From Streptococcus sp. DD12 (GTDB lineage Bacteria > Bacillota > Bacilli > Lactobacillales > Streptococcaceae): 64,000 bases of DNA. Shown piece by piece: positions 35,385-43,841 of the stretch. The stretch covers positions 123,068 through 187,067 of the forward strand of contig NZ_KQ969496.1 of NCBI RefSeq assembly GCF_001578885.1. The letters run 5' to 3'. Position numbers and translations under genes: made by a program. Numbering within the stretch: position 1 is the stretch's first letter; every line of letters begins with the position of its first letter. Under the pieces are notes generated by a model, which saw nothing but the letters and a program-made list of their open reading frames with translations, was not told the DNA's origin and did no database searches.

Positions 35385-36728
35385 ATGCGAATCGGATTGT
35401 TTACGGACACTTACTTCCCTCAGGTTTCAGGGGTAGCAACGAGTATCCGCACCCTCAAAGATGAACTTGAAAAACTCGGACATGATGTCTATATTTTTAC
35501 AACGACAGATAAAAATGTTGACCGTTACGAGGACCCGACCATTGTCCGCCTGCCAAGTGTCCCTTTCTTTGCTTTTAAAGAAAGGCGCTTCGCCTATGGT
35601 GGCTTTTCAACGGCATTAAAATTGGCCAAACAGTACAAGTTGGATATGATTCATACCCAAACGGAGTTTTCGCTGGGCATGTTGGGCATCAATATTGCGC
35701 GTGAACTTAAGATTCCAGTGATTCACACCTATCATACCCAGTATGAAGATTATGTTCACTATATTGCCAAGGGGCGTCTGATTACTCCTGGCATGGTCAA
35801 ATACTTTGTTCGCGGTTATTTATCAGAGGTCGATGGGGTCATTTGTCCGTCACGGATTGTCCTTAATCTGCTGGATACCTACAAGGTTAAAATTCCTAAA
35901 CGTGTGATTCCAACCGGAATTAAGCTTGAAAATTATGTTAGAAACGATATTGACCCTCAAGCCGTTTCCGCCCTCAAGGAAAGATTGGGACTAAAAACAG
36001 GCGACACCATGTTGCTGAGCTTGTCTCGGGTTTCCTATGAGAAAAATATTCAGGCCATCTTGCAGGCGCTCCCAGAAATTGTGGCACAAAATACACACAT
36101 AAAACTCGTTGTGGTCGGTGATGGGCCTTATCTGGATGATTTGAAAAAACTAGCCAAAAAGTTACAGGTAACGGATGCTGTTGTCTTTACAGGGATGGTT
36201 GATCATGATCAGGTGGCCCTGTATTATCGGGCTTGTGATTTCTTTATCTCAGCCTCTACCAGTGAAACCCAGGGCTTAACCTACACAGAGAGCTTGGCCA
36301 GTGGCCGCCCGATTATTGCCCAAAGCAACCCCTATTTGGCGGACTTGATCTCAGACCGGATGTTTGGGACACTCTATGAAGAGGAGAAGGATATTCCTCA
36401 GGCTGTTTTAGAGGCGGTGGCGCAGACACCTGTTATGACAGAGCAAGCGCTGACGCAAAAACGCTATGAGATTTCGGCAACTAATTTTGGCCAACAGGTC
36501 TACCAGTTTTATCTTGACGTTAGCATTGGCAAGACTTCCAAAGAACGTCAACAGAAATTGTCCTTGACAGTAGAAAGCCCTAGCCGTTTAACCACCCGTC
36601 GTGTCACTAGGGGGGCTATCGCCCTTCCTAAAACAGTTGCCAAAGGAGCCGCTAAAACCTCTACCCGTGCCATCAAAGCGCCAAAACAATTAGTGACGAG
36701 GATTCGTGACTATTTGATGGAAGATTAA
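35385..36728 (+). CDS. Diacylglycerol glucosyltransferase (MGlcDAG synthase-like, GT4)
   Basis: 447 residues, GT-B fold. The N-terminal MRIGLFTDTYFPQVSGVATSI is typical of 1,2-diacylglycerol 3-alpha-glucosyltransferases, and STSETQGLTYTESLASGRP is the donor-site EX7E motif. A basic Arg/Thr/Lys tail (about residues 385-440) suggests attachment to anionic membrane. This matches the pneumococcal Spr0982 and group B streptococcal IagA group, which glucosylates diacylglycerol. It is translationally close to the upstream GT (2-base gap). Confidence 0.88.
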   Translation: MRIGLFTDTYFPQVSGVATSIRTLKDELEKLGHDVYIFTTTDKNVDRYEDPTIVRLPSVPFFAFKERRFAYGGFSTALKLAKQYKLDMIHTQTEFSLGMLGINIARELKIPVIHTYHTQYEDYVHYIAKGRLITPGMVKYFVRGYLSEVDGVICPSRIVLNLLDTYKVKIPKRVIPTGIKLENYVRNDIDPQAVSALKERLGLKTGDTMLLSLSRVSYEKNIQAILQALPEIVAQNTHIKLVVVGDGPYLDDLKKLAKKLQVTDAVVFTGMVDHDQVALYYRACDFFISASTSETQGLTYTESLASGRPIIAQSNPYLADLISDRMFGTLYEEEKDIPQAVLEAVAQTPVMTEQALTQKRYEISATNFGQQVYQFYLDVSIGKTSKERQQKLSLTVESPSRLTTRRVTRGAIALPKTVAKGAAKTSTRAIKAPKQLVTRIRDYLMED

Positions 36729-36748
36729 AAGCTGGCCTCGGCCTGGTG

Positions 36749-36846
36749 GGAAGCGAATCCTAAAAGATTGCCTGTCTTAAGGGTGAGCCTAAGGTCCCAA
36801 CCATTCGGAACGTTTGAAAGGCCCCTGTTTCAAGCGTTTTTCTCAT
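36749..36846 (+). repeat. Structured intergenic element, copy B
   Basis: Ninety-four bases (36753-36846) align with copy A at 26067-26160, including the segments AGCGA, CTTAA, CCTAAGG and the final hairpin, here CGTTTGAAA/TTTCAAGCG (36812-36837) followed by TTTTTCTC. It probably also terminates the glycosyltransferase operon. The gap from 36847 to 37112 shows no gene and nothing else I can name. Confidence 0.6.
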
Positions 36847-37112
36847 TTATAAAGCCCTATCCATGATTTCAGCTAGCAATCAAATGCTGGTAGATTATTC
36901 CGATAATGGGTCAGATTACCCTAAAAAATCGGCATCTCTCATGCCAGAGCTAATGGTAGTTTAACTTTTTTATCTCTTTGAGGCTGTTTTACAAAAGGAG
37001 CAATAGGGCCTAAATGACTGAGAGGTGCAAATCTTTGGCAGGCCCTAAAAACAGACCTATCCTTAGTCCTTTAGTGAGCTGACACATGTGATTGAGGCAG
37101 AAGAACTTTTTC

Positions 37113-37140
37113 TTGAAAATCTGCCTAATCGTGCTATAAT
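37113..37140 (+). promoter_or_regulatory. Promoter of the thrS T-box transcript
   Basis: TTGAAA (37113-37118), 16-base spacer with extended -10 TGCTATAAT (core 37135-37140). Confidence 0.75.
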
Positions 37141-37146
37141 AACAGA

Positions 37147-37354
37147 TGAAGACATGTTATGACAGTTTAGGCTTTTTAGAGAGTACCCGTTGCTGAAAAG
37201 GGGCAAGTCGGCTGACATGATACTCCTTCCTTAGATTTTATGCAAACATAAAACGGTGGCTACGTTAGAGCCAATCAGAGGTGTGACTCTTTTTGAGTTG
37301 CATAAATGAAGGTGGAACCACGTTGCGACGTCCTTTTTAGGGTGTCGCTTTTTT
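37147..37354 (+). promoter_or_regulatory. T-box riboswitch (threonyl) upstream of thrS
   Basis: About 208 bases. The T-box sequence AAGGTGGAACCACG is at 37309-37322. It is followed by the terminator GCGACGTCC/GGGTGTCGC (37325-37348) and T6. Upstream is a Stem I-like region; the best specifier candidate is ACT (Thr) at 37222-37224. Uncharged tRNA-Thr would stabilise the antiterminator and allow thrS transcription. A further 140 bases without recognised features separate it from thrS. Confidence 0.88.
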
Positions 37355-37494
37355 ATGTGCTTGTCAGGGAGCTTCTGTGGAAGAAGCAGAGTTTTCTCAT
37401 GACCCACCATAGAGCTGTCAGCTCGCTAGCCGTGACCAAGGTTTTGCCATCATCTAAAGGAAGCAATAATGATTAGGAGATAAAGGAGACTATT

Positions 37495-39449
37495 ATGGTA
37501 CAAATTACATTCCCTGATGGCGCTGTTCGTGAATTCGACTCTGGCGTGACTACTTTTGACATTGCCCAATCCATCAGCAATTCCCTCGCTAAAAAAGCAC
37601 TTGCTGGTAAATTTAACGGCAAACTCATCGACACCACTCGTGCCATCACCGAAGATGGAAGCATCGAAATCGTGACCCCTGATCACGAAGATGCTTTGCC
37701 AATCTTACGCCACTCAGCAGCCCACCTCTTTGCCCAAGCGGCTAAACGTCTCTACCCTGAGATTCATTTGGGTGTTGGGCCAGCTATTCAAGATGGCTTC
37801 TACTATGATACGGATAATGCTTCTGGTCAAATTTCCAATGAAGATTTGCCACGTATCGAAGAAGAAATGAAGAAAATCGTCAAAGAGAACTTTCCAAGCA
37901 TCCGCGAAGAAGTCAGCAAGGAAGAGGCGCGTGAGATTTTCAAAAACGACCCTTACAAATTGGAGTTGATTGAGGAACACTCTGATGATGAAGGTGGATT
38001 GACCATCTACCGTCAAGGGGAATATGTGGACCTTTGCCGTGGCCCTCATGTGCCTTCAACAGGACGTATCCAGGTTTTCCATCTCCTCAATGTGGCAGGT
38101 GCCTACTGGCGTGGGGATAGCAACAAGGCGATGATGCAACGGGTATACGGTACAGCCTGGTTTGATAAAAAGACCTCAAAAAATACTTGCAAATGCGTGA
38201 AGAGGCCAAGGAACGTGACCATCGTAAACTGGGTAAAGAACTGGATCTCTTTATGATTTCTCCAGAAGTTGGTCAAGGGTTGCCTTTCTGGCTTCCAGAC
38301 GGTGCGACAATTCGTCGTGAAGTGGAACGCTACATTGTGGACCGTGAGGTCAATGATGGTTACCAACACGTCTACACCCCACCAATTGCTTCTGTAGAAC
38401 TGTATAAGACCTCTGGTCACTGGGAACATTACCAAGAAGATATGTTTCCACCGATGGACATGGGTGACGGAGAACAATTTGTCCTTCGCCCTATGAACTG
38501 TCCGCACCATATCGAAGTCTATAAAAACCATGTGCATTCCTACCGTGAACTGCCTATTCGCATTGCAGAAATCGGGATGATGCACCGCTTTGAAAAATCA
38601 GGTGCCCTGTCTGGTTTGCAACGTGTGCGTGAGATGAACCTCAATGACTCACATTTATTTGTCATGCCAGAACAAATTCAAGAAGAATTCAAGCGTGTCT
38701 TGGACCTCATGTTGGATGTGTATGCTGATTTCAATATTACCGATTACCGTTTCCGTCTCTCTTATCGTGACCCTCAAGATAAGGAAAAATATTTCGATAA
38801 TGATGAGATGTGGGAAAATGCCCAACGCATGCTCAAGGGTGCCATGGATGACCTCGGCTTGGACTACTTTGAAGCAGAAGGGGAAGCAGCCTTTTACGGT
38901 CCAAAACTGGATGTTCAGGTGAAGACTGCCTTGGGCAATGAAGAGACACTCTCTACTATCCAGCTCGACTTCCTTCTCCCAGAGCGTTTTGACTTGCACT
39001 ACATTGGTGCTGATGGAGAAGAACACCGTCCTGTCATGATTCACCGTGGTATCGTGTCAACCATGGAACGTTTCATCGCTTACTTGATTGAAACCTACAA
39101 AGGTGCCTTTCCAACTTGGTTGGCACCCCACCAAGTGACTGTCATTCCGGTGTCAAATGAAGCCCACACAGACTATGCTTGGCAAGTGGCTAAGACATTG
39201 CGTGACCGTGGCGTGCGTGTTGATGTGGATGAGCGGAATGAGAAAATGCAATACAAGATTCGTCAAAGTCAGACACATAAGGTTCCTTACCAACTCATTG
39301 TCGGGGACCGCGAGGTTGAAGAGGCAACTGTAAACGTTCGTCGTTATGGTAGCAAACAAACACAAACGCTGTCTGTTGGTGACTTTGTTGATGTGATTTT
39401 AGCGGATATCGCCCGTAAATCACGTGTAGAAGCAGAAAAAGAAGCCTAA
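37495..39449 (+). pseudogene. thrS: Threonyl-tRNA synthetase, single-base frameshift
   Basis: Two frames join to a normal ThrS of about 650 residues. The first (37495-38256) has the TGS domain ([14 protein letters not shown]) and the editing domain ([11 protein letters not shown], ...[15 protein letters not shown]). The second (38187-39449) has the class II catalytic core ([46 protein letters not shown]) and the anticodon domain. The break is at AAAAA (38167-38171): six A would restore [12 protein letters not shown]. ThrS is essential, the T-box is intact and the rest is well conserved, so a sequencing error is more likely than a true pseudogene, unless another thrS exists. Confidence 0.93.
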
Positions 39450-39456
39450 GCTGGCT

Positions 39457-39487
39457 AAAGGTTTGGAATGACACTCCAAGCCTTTTT
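39457..39487 (+). terminator. Terminator of thrS
   Basis: Nine-bp hairpin AGGTTTGGA/TCCAAGCCT (one G-U pair) followed by T5. Confidence 0.85.
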
Positions 39488-39582
39488 GCTTGTTCAAATG
39501 GCTGTCATTGAAGAAGGGCTGGGTTATCTGAACCTTTTTCCCTTAAAGATGTGATGGAAGGTTCTCAGCCTCTTAGCGGATA

Positions 39583-39591
39583 TGCTATAAT
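39583..39591 (+). promoter_or_regulatory. Extended -10 directly before the DUF1803 start codon
   Basis: TGCTATAAT (core 39586-39591), six bases, then ATG at 39598; no ribosome site. Confidence 0.6.
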
Positions 39592-39597
39592 AGGTCT

Positions 39598-40281
39598 ATG
39601 TTTGAAATCATTCACCCCAGTCAGCTGGCTCAAGACCCCTTTTTTAGAGATATTATTACTTTTTTGCTTGAGTCACCCAATCAGACCCTCCGTGCGATTA
39701 AAAAAGCTTTTCCTGACCAGAAACAGTTGGATCGGCAGTTGGACCGTTTTATCGATGCAGGCTATATCCTGCGGGCCCAGAAACGTTATCAGGCCAATAT
39801 CCCTTGGCTGACCTCCTTGGATGGGTTGGCTTTGGACCAGGAGCTGTTTATTCCCGAGACTTTTGCCTTCAAGGAGGCCTTGGCTGATTTGCGGTTTGAG
39901 ACGCGCTTGACCAATCAAACCAATGCGGTCGTCCTTTGTGAAGAGACGGATATTCGCCGGGAGGCGCTAACCTTGGCCAATTTTTTTGCCAAAGCGAATA
40001 GCCCACAGCAATTGACGCAAGCCCAACAAAGGCTTTATGACCTCTTGGGAGATGTCAATCCAGAATATGCGCTCAAATACCTGACAACCTTTTTGGTAAA
40101 ATTTGTCCGTAAGGAGGTTGTTCTCCAAAAACGCCCGGATATTTTTGTCCAAGCCTTAGTGGCATTAGGCTATATCAAGGAAATTGAACCCAATCGTTAT
40201 AGCTTGTTGATGACCCTGGATAAGGAGCAACTCGTTTTTACAGCGCCGGCCCTTGCAGCAGACGGACAGGTTGATAGTTAG
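39598..40281 (+). CDS. DUF1803 protein
   Basis: 227 residues, soluble, without signal or membrane segments. It starts MFEIIHPSQLAQDPFFRDII and is the conserved streptococcal neighbour of thrS (DUF1803). The N-terminal part, with AIKKAFPDQKQLDRQLDRFIDAGYI, looks like a winged-helix arrangement. Function unknown. The ATG lies only 6 bases after the -10 box, so the mRNA is probably leaderless. A strong bidirectional terminator follows. Confidence 0.85.
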   Translation: MFEIIHPSQLAQDPFFRDIITFLLESPNQTLRAIKKAFPDQKQLDRQLDRFIDAGYILRAQKRYQANIPWLTSLDGLALDQELFIPETFAFKEALADLRFETRLTNQTNAVVLCEETDIRREALTLANFFAKANSPQQLTQAQQRLYDLLGDVNPEYALKYLTTFLVKFVRKEVVLQKRPDIFVQALVALGYIKEIEPNRYSLLMTLDKEQLVFTAPALAADGQVDS

Positions 40282-40287
40282 GCATAG

Positions 40288-40322
40288 AAAAACGTTTGGA
40301 AGAGCTCTTCCAAACGTTTTTT
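40288..40322. terminator. Bidirectional terminator (perfect 34-bp palindrome)
   Basis: Seventeen-base arms centred on GAG/CTC, with A run and T run at the ends. It serves the DUF1803 gene and the convergent BASS transporter gene. Confidence 0.9.
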
Positions 40323-40364
40323 ATAATTTCATGAAGCAAGTGGTAGTTTCTTTTGACCGAAAGA

Positions 40365-41300
40365 TTACCCCTTTTTGGAATGGTTTTTCCACCAAGCAGA
40401 CAAGATAGAGCCTGAGATGTTATGCCAGATGGAGAAAATGGTTGACGGGATGGCGGCTGCAGGAGCGAAATATTTGATGGCCAAGGTGGCACCTAGACTG
40501 GAGTCCTGCATCCCGACTTCAAAGGTGATGGCCTTTTGTTGCGGTTCTTCTAAACCTAAGAGTTTCGAAAAACCAAAGCCTAGAGCGTAGCCACAGAGAT
40601 TGTGACACATGACAACTGGAATGACCAGGGCTGTCGCTTGGGTAAAGATGTTGGCATGGTTGGCTGATACAACAGCCCCGATAATGAGTAAGATGGCTAG
40701 CTGAGAAATTAAGGGCATGACCTTAATGATGCTTTCGATTTTCTTGCCCAGAAGTGTGTGGATGACGACCCCGAGAATGATGGGAACGATAACAATTTCA
40801 ATCGTAGAAAAGAAGAGCTTGCTGGCTGGCACTTGAACATACTGATGCGCGAGCAACTGTAGAAGAGTTGGTAACATCAGAGGGGCCAACAAGGTGGATA
40901 GGGTTTCAATGGAGACATCTAAGGCCACATCTCCACCTGATAAAAAGGCCATAACACTGGAGGAGGTCCCACTTGGGCAGGACCCCACCAAGATAACCCC
41001 AGCGGCTGTAGCACCTGTCAGACCAAAAATCTGACACAAGAGCCAAGCCAGACCTGGCATGATGATGTAGTGGGCTAGGGTTCCTAAAATAACAGGAACA
41101 GGTCGCTTACCAATGCGGACAAAGTCTTCCTTTGTCAGGGTTAATCCCATCCCAAAAAGAATTACCCCCAACAGATAAGAAGTGTTTGGAATGAGCCAGG
41201 CACTGCTAGCCGGCAGGCTATAATTGACTGCAGCCCAGAGCAGGACGGCAAGGGTAAACCATTTACTCAACCAAGTGGAAAATGACACAAGTTTCGTCAT
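40365..41300 (-). CDS. BASS-family (bile acid:sodium symporter/PanS-like) transporter
   Basis: 311 residues with about nine to ten membrane helices. Typical family sequences: ILFGMGLTLTKEDFVRI, VGSCPSGTSSSVMAFLSGGDVALDVSIETLSTLLAPLMLP (sodium-site motif) and TFEVGMQDSSLGATLA. Bacterial members move pantoate, keto acids or other organic anions with sodium; the substrate here is not known. The start at 41300 follows AGGAGATT and lies downstream of a strong promoter; the longer frame runs through that promoter. A cluster of CodY boxes lies just upstream, which suggests a link to amino-acid or keto-acid metabolism. Confidence 0.88.
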   Translation of the reverse strand: MTKLVSFSTWLSKWFTLAVLLWAAVNYSLPASSAWLIPNTSYLLGVILFGMGLTLTKEDFVRIGKRPVPVILGTLAHYIIMPGLAWLLCQIFGLTGATAAGVILVGSCPSGTSSSVMAFLSGGDVALDVSIETLSTLLAPLMLPTLLQLLAHQYVQVPASKLFFSTIEIVIVPIILGVVIHTLLGKKIESIIKVMPLISQLAILLIIGAVVSANHANIFTQATALVIPVVMCHNLCGYALGFGFSKLLGLEEPQQKAITFEVGMQDSSLGATLAIKYFAPAAAIPSTIFSIWHNISGSILSAWWKNHSKKG

Positions 41301-41353
41301 AAGAATCTCCTCTTCTTTTTCGTAATCAAAGGCTAATGCCAAAGGACGCCCCC

Positions 41354-41381
41354 AGTATAGCACCTCAGTGCAAAATGTCAA
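41354..41381 (-). promoter_or_regulatory. Promoter of the BASS transporter
   Basis: Minus strand TTGACA (41376-41381), 16-base spacer, extended -10 TGCTATACT (core 41354-41359). Confidence 0.8.
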
Positions 41382-41382
41382 G

Positions 41383-41422
41383 AGATTTTCAAGAATTTTC
41401 TGAAAATTTCGAGAAAATCTGT
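41383..41422. promoter_or_regulatory. CodY box cluster in a divergent promoter region
   Basis: AATTTTCTGAAAATT at 41394-41408 is a perfect match to the CodY consensus AATTTTCWGAAAATT. Overlapping weaker boxes flank it: GATTTTCAAGAATTT (41384-41398, 11/15) and AATTTCGAGAAAATC (41405-41419, 12/15). The cluster abuts the BASS -35 box and lies 30 bases before the methyltransferase -35 box. Confidence 0.85.
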
Positions 41423-41439
41423 CAATTTCTCTAAGACCC

Positions 41440-41468
41440 TTGGGCTTTGCCTTAAAACATGATATGAT
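41440..41468 (+). promoter_or_regulatory. Promoter of the methyltransferase-cupin operon
   Basis: TTGGGC (41440-41445), 17-base spacer, TATGAT (41463-41468). Confidence 0.6.
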
Positions 41469-41545
41469 GAGAGGGCTTTAACTTGTTTTGGCTGGACAAA
41501 ATAGGTTTGGCAAAAAAAGAATAAATCCCTGAGAGGTATCTATAG

Positions 41546-42301
41546 ATGACACATAAAGAAGTCGGTCATAATTTTTTGGCCAAATTGGGTAAGAAGCGCT
41601 TGCGTCCTGGCGGTATCACAGCCACCAATTGGTTGATTGCGCAGGGGCAATTTAGCGCCGACACCAAAGTTCTCGAAGTCGCCTGCAACATGTGCACGAC
41701 CTCCATTGAATTGGCCCAGACCTTTGGTTGCCAGATTGAGGGGGTAGATATGGACCCTAAAGCTTTGGAAAAAGCACGGGCTAATATCCAAAAAGCAGGC
41801 CTTGAAGACAAGATTTCCGTTCAACAGGCCAATGCCATGAAACTTCCCTTTCCTGACAATAGTTTTGATGTGGTCATCAATGAAGCAATGCTGACCATGC
41901 TCCGTGGGCAAGCCAAAGAAAAGGCGATTGCTGAGTATTTTCGTGTCTTAAAGCCAGGCGGTCGTCTCTTGACCCACGATGTGGCCTATGAAGACCAAGC
42001 ACTTGAAGGGCTTTTGGCAGAACTCAGTCAGACCATCCATGTCAATGTTGAACCTCTTTCTGTCAGCAAATGGCAAGACCTTTACCGCCAGTTAGGCTTT
42101 TCAGCTGTCAAGGCCACTTATGGGCCGATGACTCTGATGTCGCCAAAAGGGATGATTAAAGATGAAGGCCTCTTTGGTGCTTTACGAATTGTGCGCAATG
42201 GCTTGAAAAAAGAAAACCGCAAGCAATTTAAAAGCATGTTTACCTTTTTCAATCAAACCGGAAAAGACCTGCGTTACATCGCTGTAGCCTCAACCAAATA
42301 G
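41546..42301 (+). CDS. Class I SAM-dependent methyltransferase
   Basis: 251 residues. Rossmann-type methyltransferase: motif I region VLEVACNMCTTSIELAQTFG, then GVDMDPKALEKARANI, ANAMKLPFPDNSFDVV and EYFRVLKPGGRLLTHDV. Motif I is unusual: the normal GxGxG is replaced by ACNMCTT with two Cys, although the acidic residue (E) and downstream motifs are intact. Substrate unknown. Ribosome site GAGAGG. First of three genes with two small cupins, with 10-base and overlapping junctions. Confidence 0.85.
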   Translation: MTHKEVGHNFLAKLGKKRLRPGGITATNWLIAQGQFSADTKVLEVACNMCTTSIELAQTFGCQIEGVDMDPKALEKARANIQKAGLEDKISVQQANAMKLPFPDNSFDVVINEAMLTMLRGQAKEKAIAEYFRVLKPGGRLLTHDVAYEDQALEGLLAELSQTIHVNVEPLSVSKWQDLYRQLGFSAVKATYGPMTLMSPKGMIKDEGLFGALRIVRNGLKKENRKQFKSMFTFFNQTGKDLRYIAVASTK

Positions 42302-42311
42302 GAGCAAAAGA

Positions 42312-42656
42312 ATGACCTTTATCAAACACTTAGAACAGTCTAAGGTCTTGGATTTGACCCAGGAAGTTCCCGTCGAAGATGAACAAATGCTGTCTAAAAC
42401 CTTGGTGCAGCGCAAAAGCCTGGGAATGACCCTCTTTTCCTTGGATAAGGACCAAGAAATTGCCCGTCATACGTCACCAGGCGATGCCATGGTTACCATC
42501 TTGTCAGGCAAAGCGCGTATTACCATTGACGACCAAGACTTTGACCTGACTGCTGGCAAAACGATTGTCATGCCTGCTGATGTGCCACACGCCCTCTATG
42601 CTCTTGAAGCCTTCCAGATGCTTTTAGTCGTGGTGAAACCAGAGGATAAGGCATGA
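42312..42656 (+). CDS. Cupin-domain protein
   Basis: 114 residues, a single cupin barrel: ARHTSPGDAMVTILSGKARITID (cupin motif 1-like) and AGKTIVMPADVPHALYALE (motif 2, with His). Possible metal ligands are present in part. It is encoded between a methyltransferase and a second cupin, and its stop overlaps the next start (ATGA). Function unknown; small cupins of this type act as sensors, isomerases or dioxygenases. Confidence 0.85.
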   Translation: MTFIKHLEQSKVLDLTQEVPVEDEQMLSKTLVQRKSLGMTLFSLDKDQEIARHTSPGDAMVTILSGKARITIDDQDFDLTAGKTIVMPADVPHALYALEAFQMLLVVVKPEDKA

Positions 42657-42961
42657 AAGTAAGTCCTAAAGACCTGATTCGTATTCACCAAGGGCAAATC
42701 GCGAGCCGAAGCCTATCTAAAAAATTAGCCATCGCCCCAGCCATGACGCTTTATGCCATGTCTAAAGAAGAAAGCATTAGCCGGGAGGTCAGTGACCAGA
42801 CCAAGCTTATTCAGGTTATAGAAGGGCAACTCTCAGTGACCTATGATGACGGTCATCAAGACAGCTTGACTGCCGGTGAATTAGTTAGTCTTGCCAGTGG
42901 GCAGGGTCACGCTTTGACCGCGACGGAAGACACAATATTTTGGCAATTGCTCTTAGATTAA
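42653..42961 (+). CDS. Second small cupin-like protein
   Basis: 102 residues, a diverged paralogue of the cupin before it, overlapping it by 4 bases. It has IQVIEGQLSVTYDDGHQD and TAGELVSLASGQGHALTA, equivalent to the two cupin motifs, but fewer His residues, so metal binding may be lost. The pair may form a heteromer; that is inference. A terminator follows. Confidence 0.8.
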   Translation: MKVSPKDLIRIHQGQIASRSLSKKLAIAPAMTLYAMSKEESISREVSDQTKLIQVIEGQLSVTYDDGHQDSLTAGELVSLASGQGHALTATEDTIFWQLLLD

Positions 42962-42962
42962 T

Positions 42963-42987
42963 AAAAAAGCCTTCAGGGCTTTTTTTG
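42963..42987 (+). terminator. Terminator of the methyltransferase-cupin operon
   Basis: AAAAAGCC-TTCAG-GGCTTTTT with a T run. Confidence 0.85.
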
Positions 42988-43149
42988 CTAGCCGTGGTAT
43001 CTCATCAAATGGGGAAAAAGCGACTCCCTGTCCGAAAAAGAGCCCTCTTAGGAGGTTAACTATATAGGGGGAGAGGCATCAAAAGAAGTTTTTTAAGCCT
43101 TCATTCGTTCATAAGGAATTTTTATGCTCTTTTAAAATAGGTGACTTTC

Positions 43150-43158
43150 TGCTATACT
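43150..43158 (+). promoter_or_regulatory. Extended -10 promoter of the amino-acid ABC operon
   Basis: TGCTATACT (core 43153-43158), flanked by GTGAC (43141-43145) and GTCAC (43169-43173), which could be operator half-sites. Confidence 0.55.
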
Positions 43159-43187
43159 TAGGGAGATTGTCACTTAGAGGAGGACAC

Positions 43188-43829
43188 ATGTCTTATATTT
43201 TTGAAGTTTTACCCGCTCTCTTGCGTGGTGCCGTAACCACCTTGCAGTTGTTTGGGATTGTCATCGTTTTATCCATTCCTTTTGGGATTTTATTAGCTTT
43301 TTTGAAACAAGTCCCCTTTAAGCCCTTGCAATGGCTAATTACCCTTTACATTTGGGTGATGCGAGGCACTCCCTTGCTCTTGCAGCTGATTTTTATTTAC
43401 TATGTTTTACCGAGTGTGGGGATTAACTTTGACCGGATGCCTGCCGCTGTGGTAGCCTTTACGCTGAATTATGCGGCTTATTATGCCGAAATCTTTCGTG
43501 GGGGGATTGACGCTATTCCTCAAGGGCAGTATGAGGCCGCTCAGATGCTTAAGTTGACACCTGTTCAGACGGTCCGTTACATCATTTTGCCACAGGTAGT
43601 GAAAATCGTTTTACCAAGTGTGTTTAATGAAATCATTAATCTGGTTAAAGATTCTTCTTTGCTTTACGTCTTGGGAATTGGCGATATCATTTTGGAGAGC
43701 CGTGTAGCAGCCAACCGCGATGCTAGTTTGGCGCCTATGTTTGTTGCAGGTGCGCTTTACCTGATTATGATTGGGGTCTTGACCTATATCAGTAAACGGG
43801 TCGAAAAGCATTACAATTACTACAAATAA
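43188..43829 (+). CDS. Polar amino acid ABC transporter, permease
   Basis: 213 residues, about five membrane helices, HisMQ-type permease. The EAA loop is visible in IPQGQYEAAQMLKLTPVQTVRYIILPQ, and RGTPLLLQLIFIYY is the family N-terminal signature. The start at 43188 follows GAGGAGG; the frame is open a little further up. It forms one transport system with the ATPase and binding protein that follow. The amino acid is not certain. Confidence 0.9.
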   Translation: MSYIFEVLPALLRGAVTTLQLFGIVIVLSIPFGILLAFLKQVPFKPLQWLITLYIWVMRGTPLLLQLIFIYYVLPSVGINFDRMPAAVVAFTLNYAAYYAEIFRGGIDAIPQGQYEAAQMLKLTPVQTVRYIILPQVVKIVLPSVFNEIINLVKDSSLLYVLGIGDIILESRVAANRDASLAPMFVAGALYLIMIGVLTYISKRVEKHYNYYK

Positions 43830-43841
43830 GAGGGAGGACCT

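Noticed and set aside
36847..37112. Possible small gene in the gap before the thrS T-box
   Set aside because: No frame with a start, ribosome site and recognisable protein; stops occur in all frames.
43081..43100. TTTTAAG before the amino-acid ABC operon as a CiaR box
   Set aside because: The second half-site is missing and the distance to the -10 box is wrong.
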